Origin: Clostridia bacterium
GTDB lineage: Bacteria; Bacillota; Clostridia; UMGS1810
NCBI GenBank assembly: GCA_016293435.1
Contig: JAEDEG010000092.1
Span: 1-10,542 of the forward strand
Direction of reading: 5' to 3'
Length of the DNA: 10,542 nucleotides
The number at the start of each line of letters is the position of its first letter. The first letter of the stretch is position 1. Position numbers and translations under genes: made by a program. Below are positions 10,502-10,542 of the stretch, piece by piece. Below the pieces are notes generated by a model that worked only from the letters and a program-made list of their open reading frames with translations, had not been told where the DNA came from and did no database searches.

Positions 10502-10542
10502 TAGCGGAAATGGGACTCGAACCCACACGGACATTACTGCCC
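10502..10542 (-). tRNA. Partial class II tRNA, probably Leu; 5' part beyond window
   Basis: Only the 3' part is present: discriminator A, acceptor strand TTCCGCT, T arm GTGGG-TTCGAGT-CCCAT (one G-T pair), and before it GGGC-AGTAAT-GTCC, which forms a 4-bp hairpin typical of a long variable arm. A73 and class II shape suggest tRNA-Leu (or Tyr). The anticodon lies outside the window. Confidence 0.75.

Noticed and set aside
9762..10542. Shared 11-mer CATTACTGCCC at 9762-9772 and 10532-10542, hinting at a tRNA-derived duplication in the large RNA
   Set aside because: Too short; several 11-nt matches are expected by chance in 10 kb, and flanking bases do not match.
1..10542. CRISPR array, insertion sequence, integrase or attachment site
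   Set aside because: No regularly spaced repeats, no transposase or recombinase motifs, and no duplicated tRNA 3' end within the window.

Overview
The window looks like part of a double-stranded DNA phage (or prophage) that infects a Bacteroidetes host, most likely a gut Bacteroidales. Three things point there. Six forward promoters have the Bacteroidetes form TTTG, about 20 bp, TAnnTTTG, mostly with the core GTACCTTTGCA. Leaders are A-rich and lack Shine-Dalgarno sites. The content is phage-like: tightly packed small genes of unknown function, phage-associated enzymes and a tRNA cluster. The DNA is AT-rich, every coding stop is TAA or TGA, and TAG is not used. No structural, replication or lysis gene is present, so this is an accessory region.

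Layout. 1-1833: two unknown genes from one promoter, then an Api92/DUF1281-like gene (MPNW start) with its own promoter and a terminator. 1860-2810: a compound promoter region and a solitary Dam-type adenine methyltransferase. 2832-4210: an N-formylglutamate amidohydrolase-like gene overlapping a GNAT-like gene, ending in a strong terminator. 4288-4742: a leftward gene for a small secreted protein with its own promoter and terminator, which looks like a moron. 4743-5462: a regulatory stretch and one unknown gene. 5501-8549: one rightward unit of about nine small genes, ending in a gene with a C-terminal DUF2829/Tad2-like domain, the family of anti-Thoeris/anti-CBASS signal sponges. 8643-10542: a leftward RNA-only block with tRNA-Thr(UGU), a gene-free, helix-rich stretch of about 870 nt, tRNA-Met(CAU), a class II tRNA with anticodon GUU, and at the window edge the 3' part of another class II tRNA.

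Most notable points. (1) The long stretch between the tRNAs has its own promoter and resembles, by size, structure and tRNA context, the giant phage RNAs GOLLD and ROOL. (2) The GUU tRNA combines a serine-type body (3-bp D stem, long variable arm) with an asparagine anticodon. (3) An 18-nt hairpin, GGTACTC-4 nt-GAGTACC, recurs four times, serving as a terminator for both strands in three of them. (4) A 15-nt element, TATATTAAAACAAAT, occurs three times, always 19 nt after a TTTG or CTTG box, and may be a second, phage-specific promoter class. (5) A 48-bp direct repeat flanks a small gene just upstream of the Tad2-like gene, which suggests a recent insertion or duplication in an anti-defence island.

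Family assignments come from recognising motifs by eye. No database search was run.
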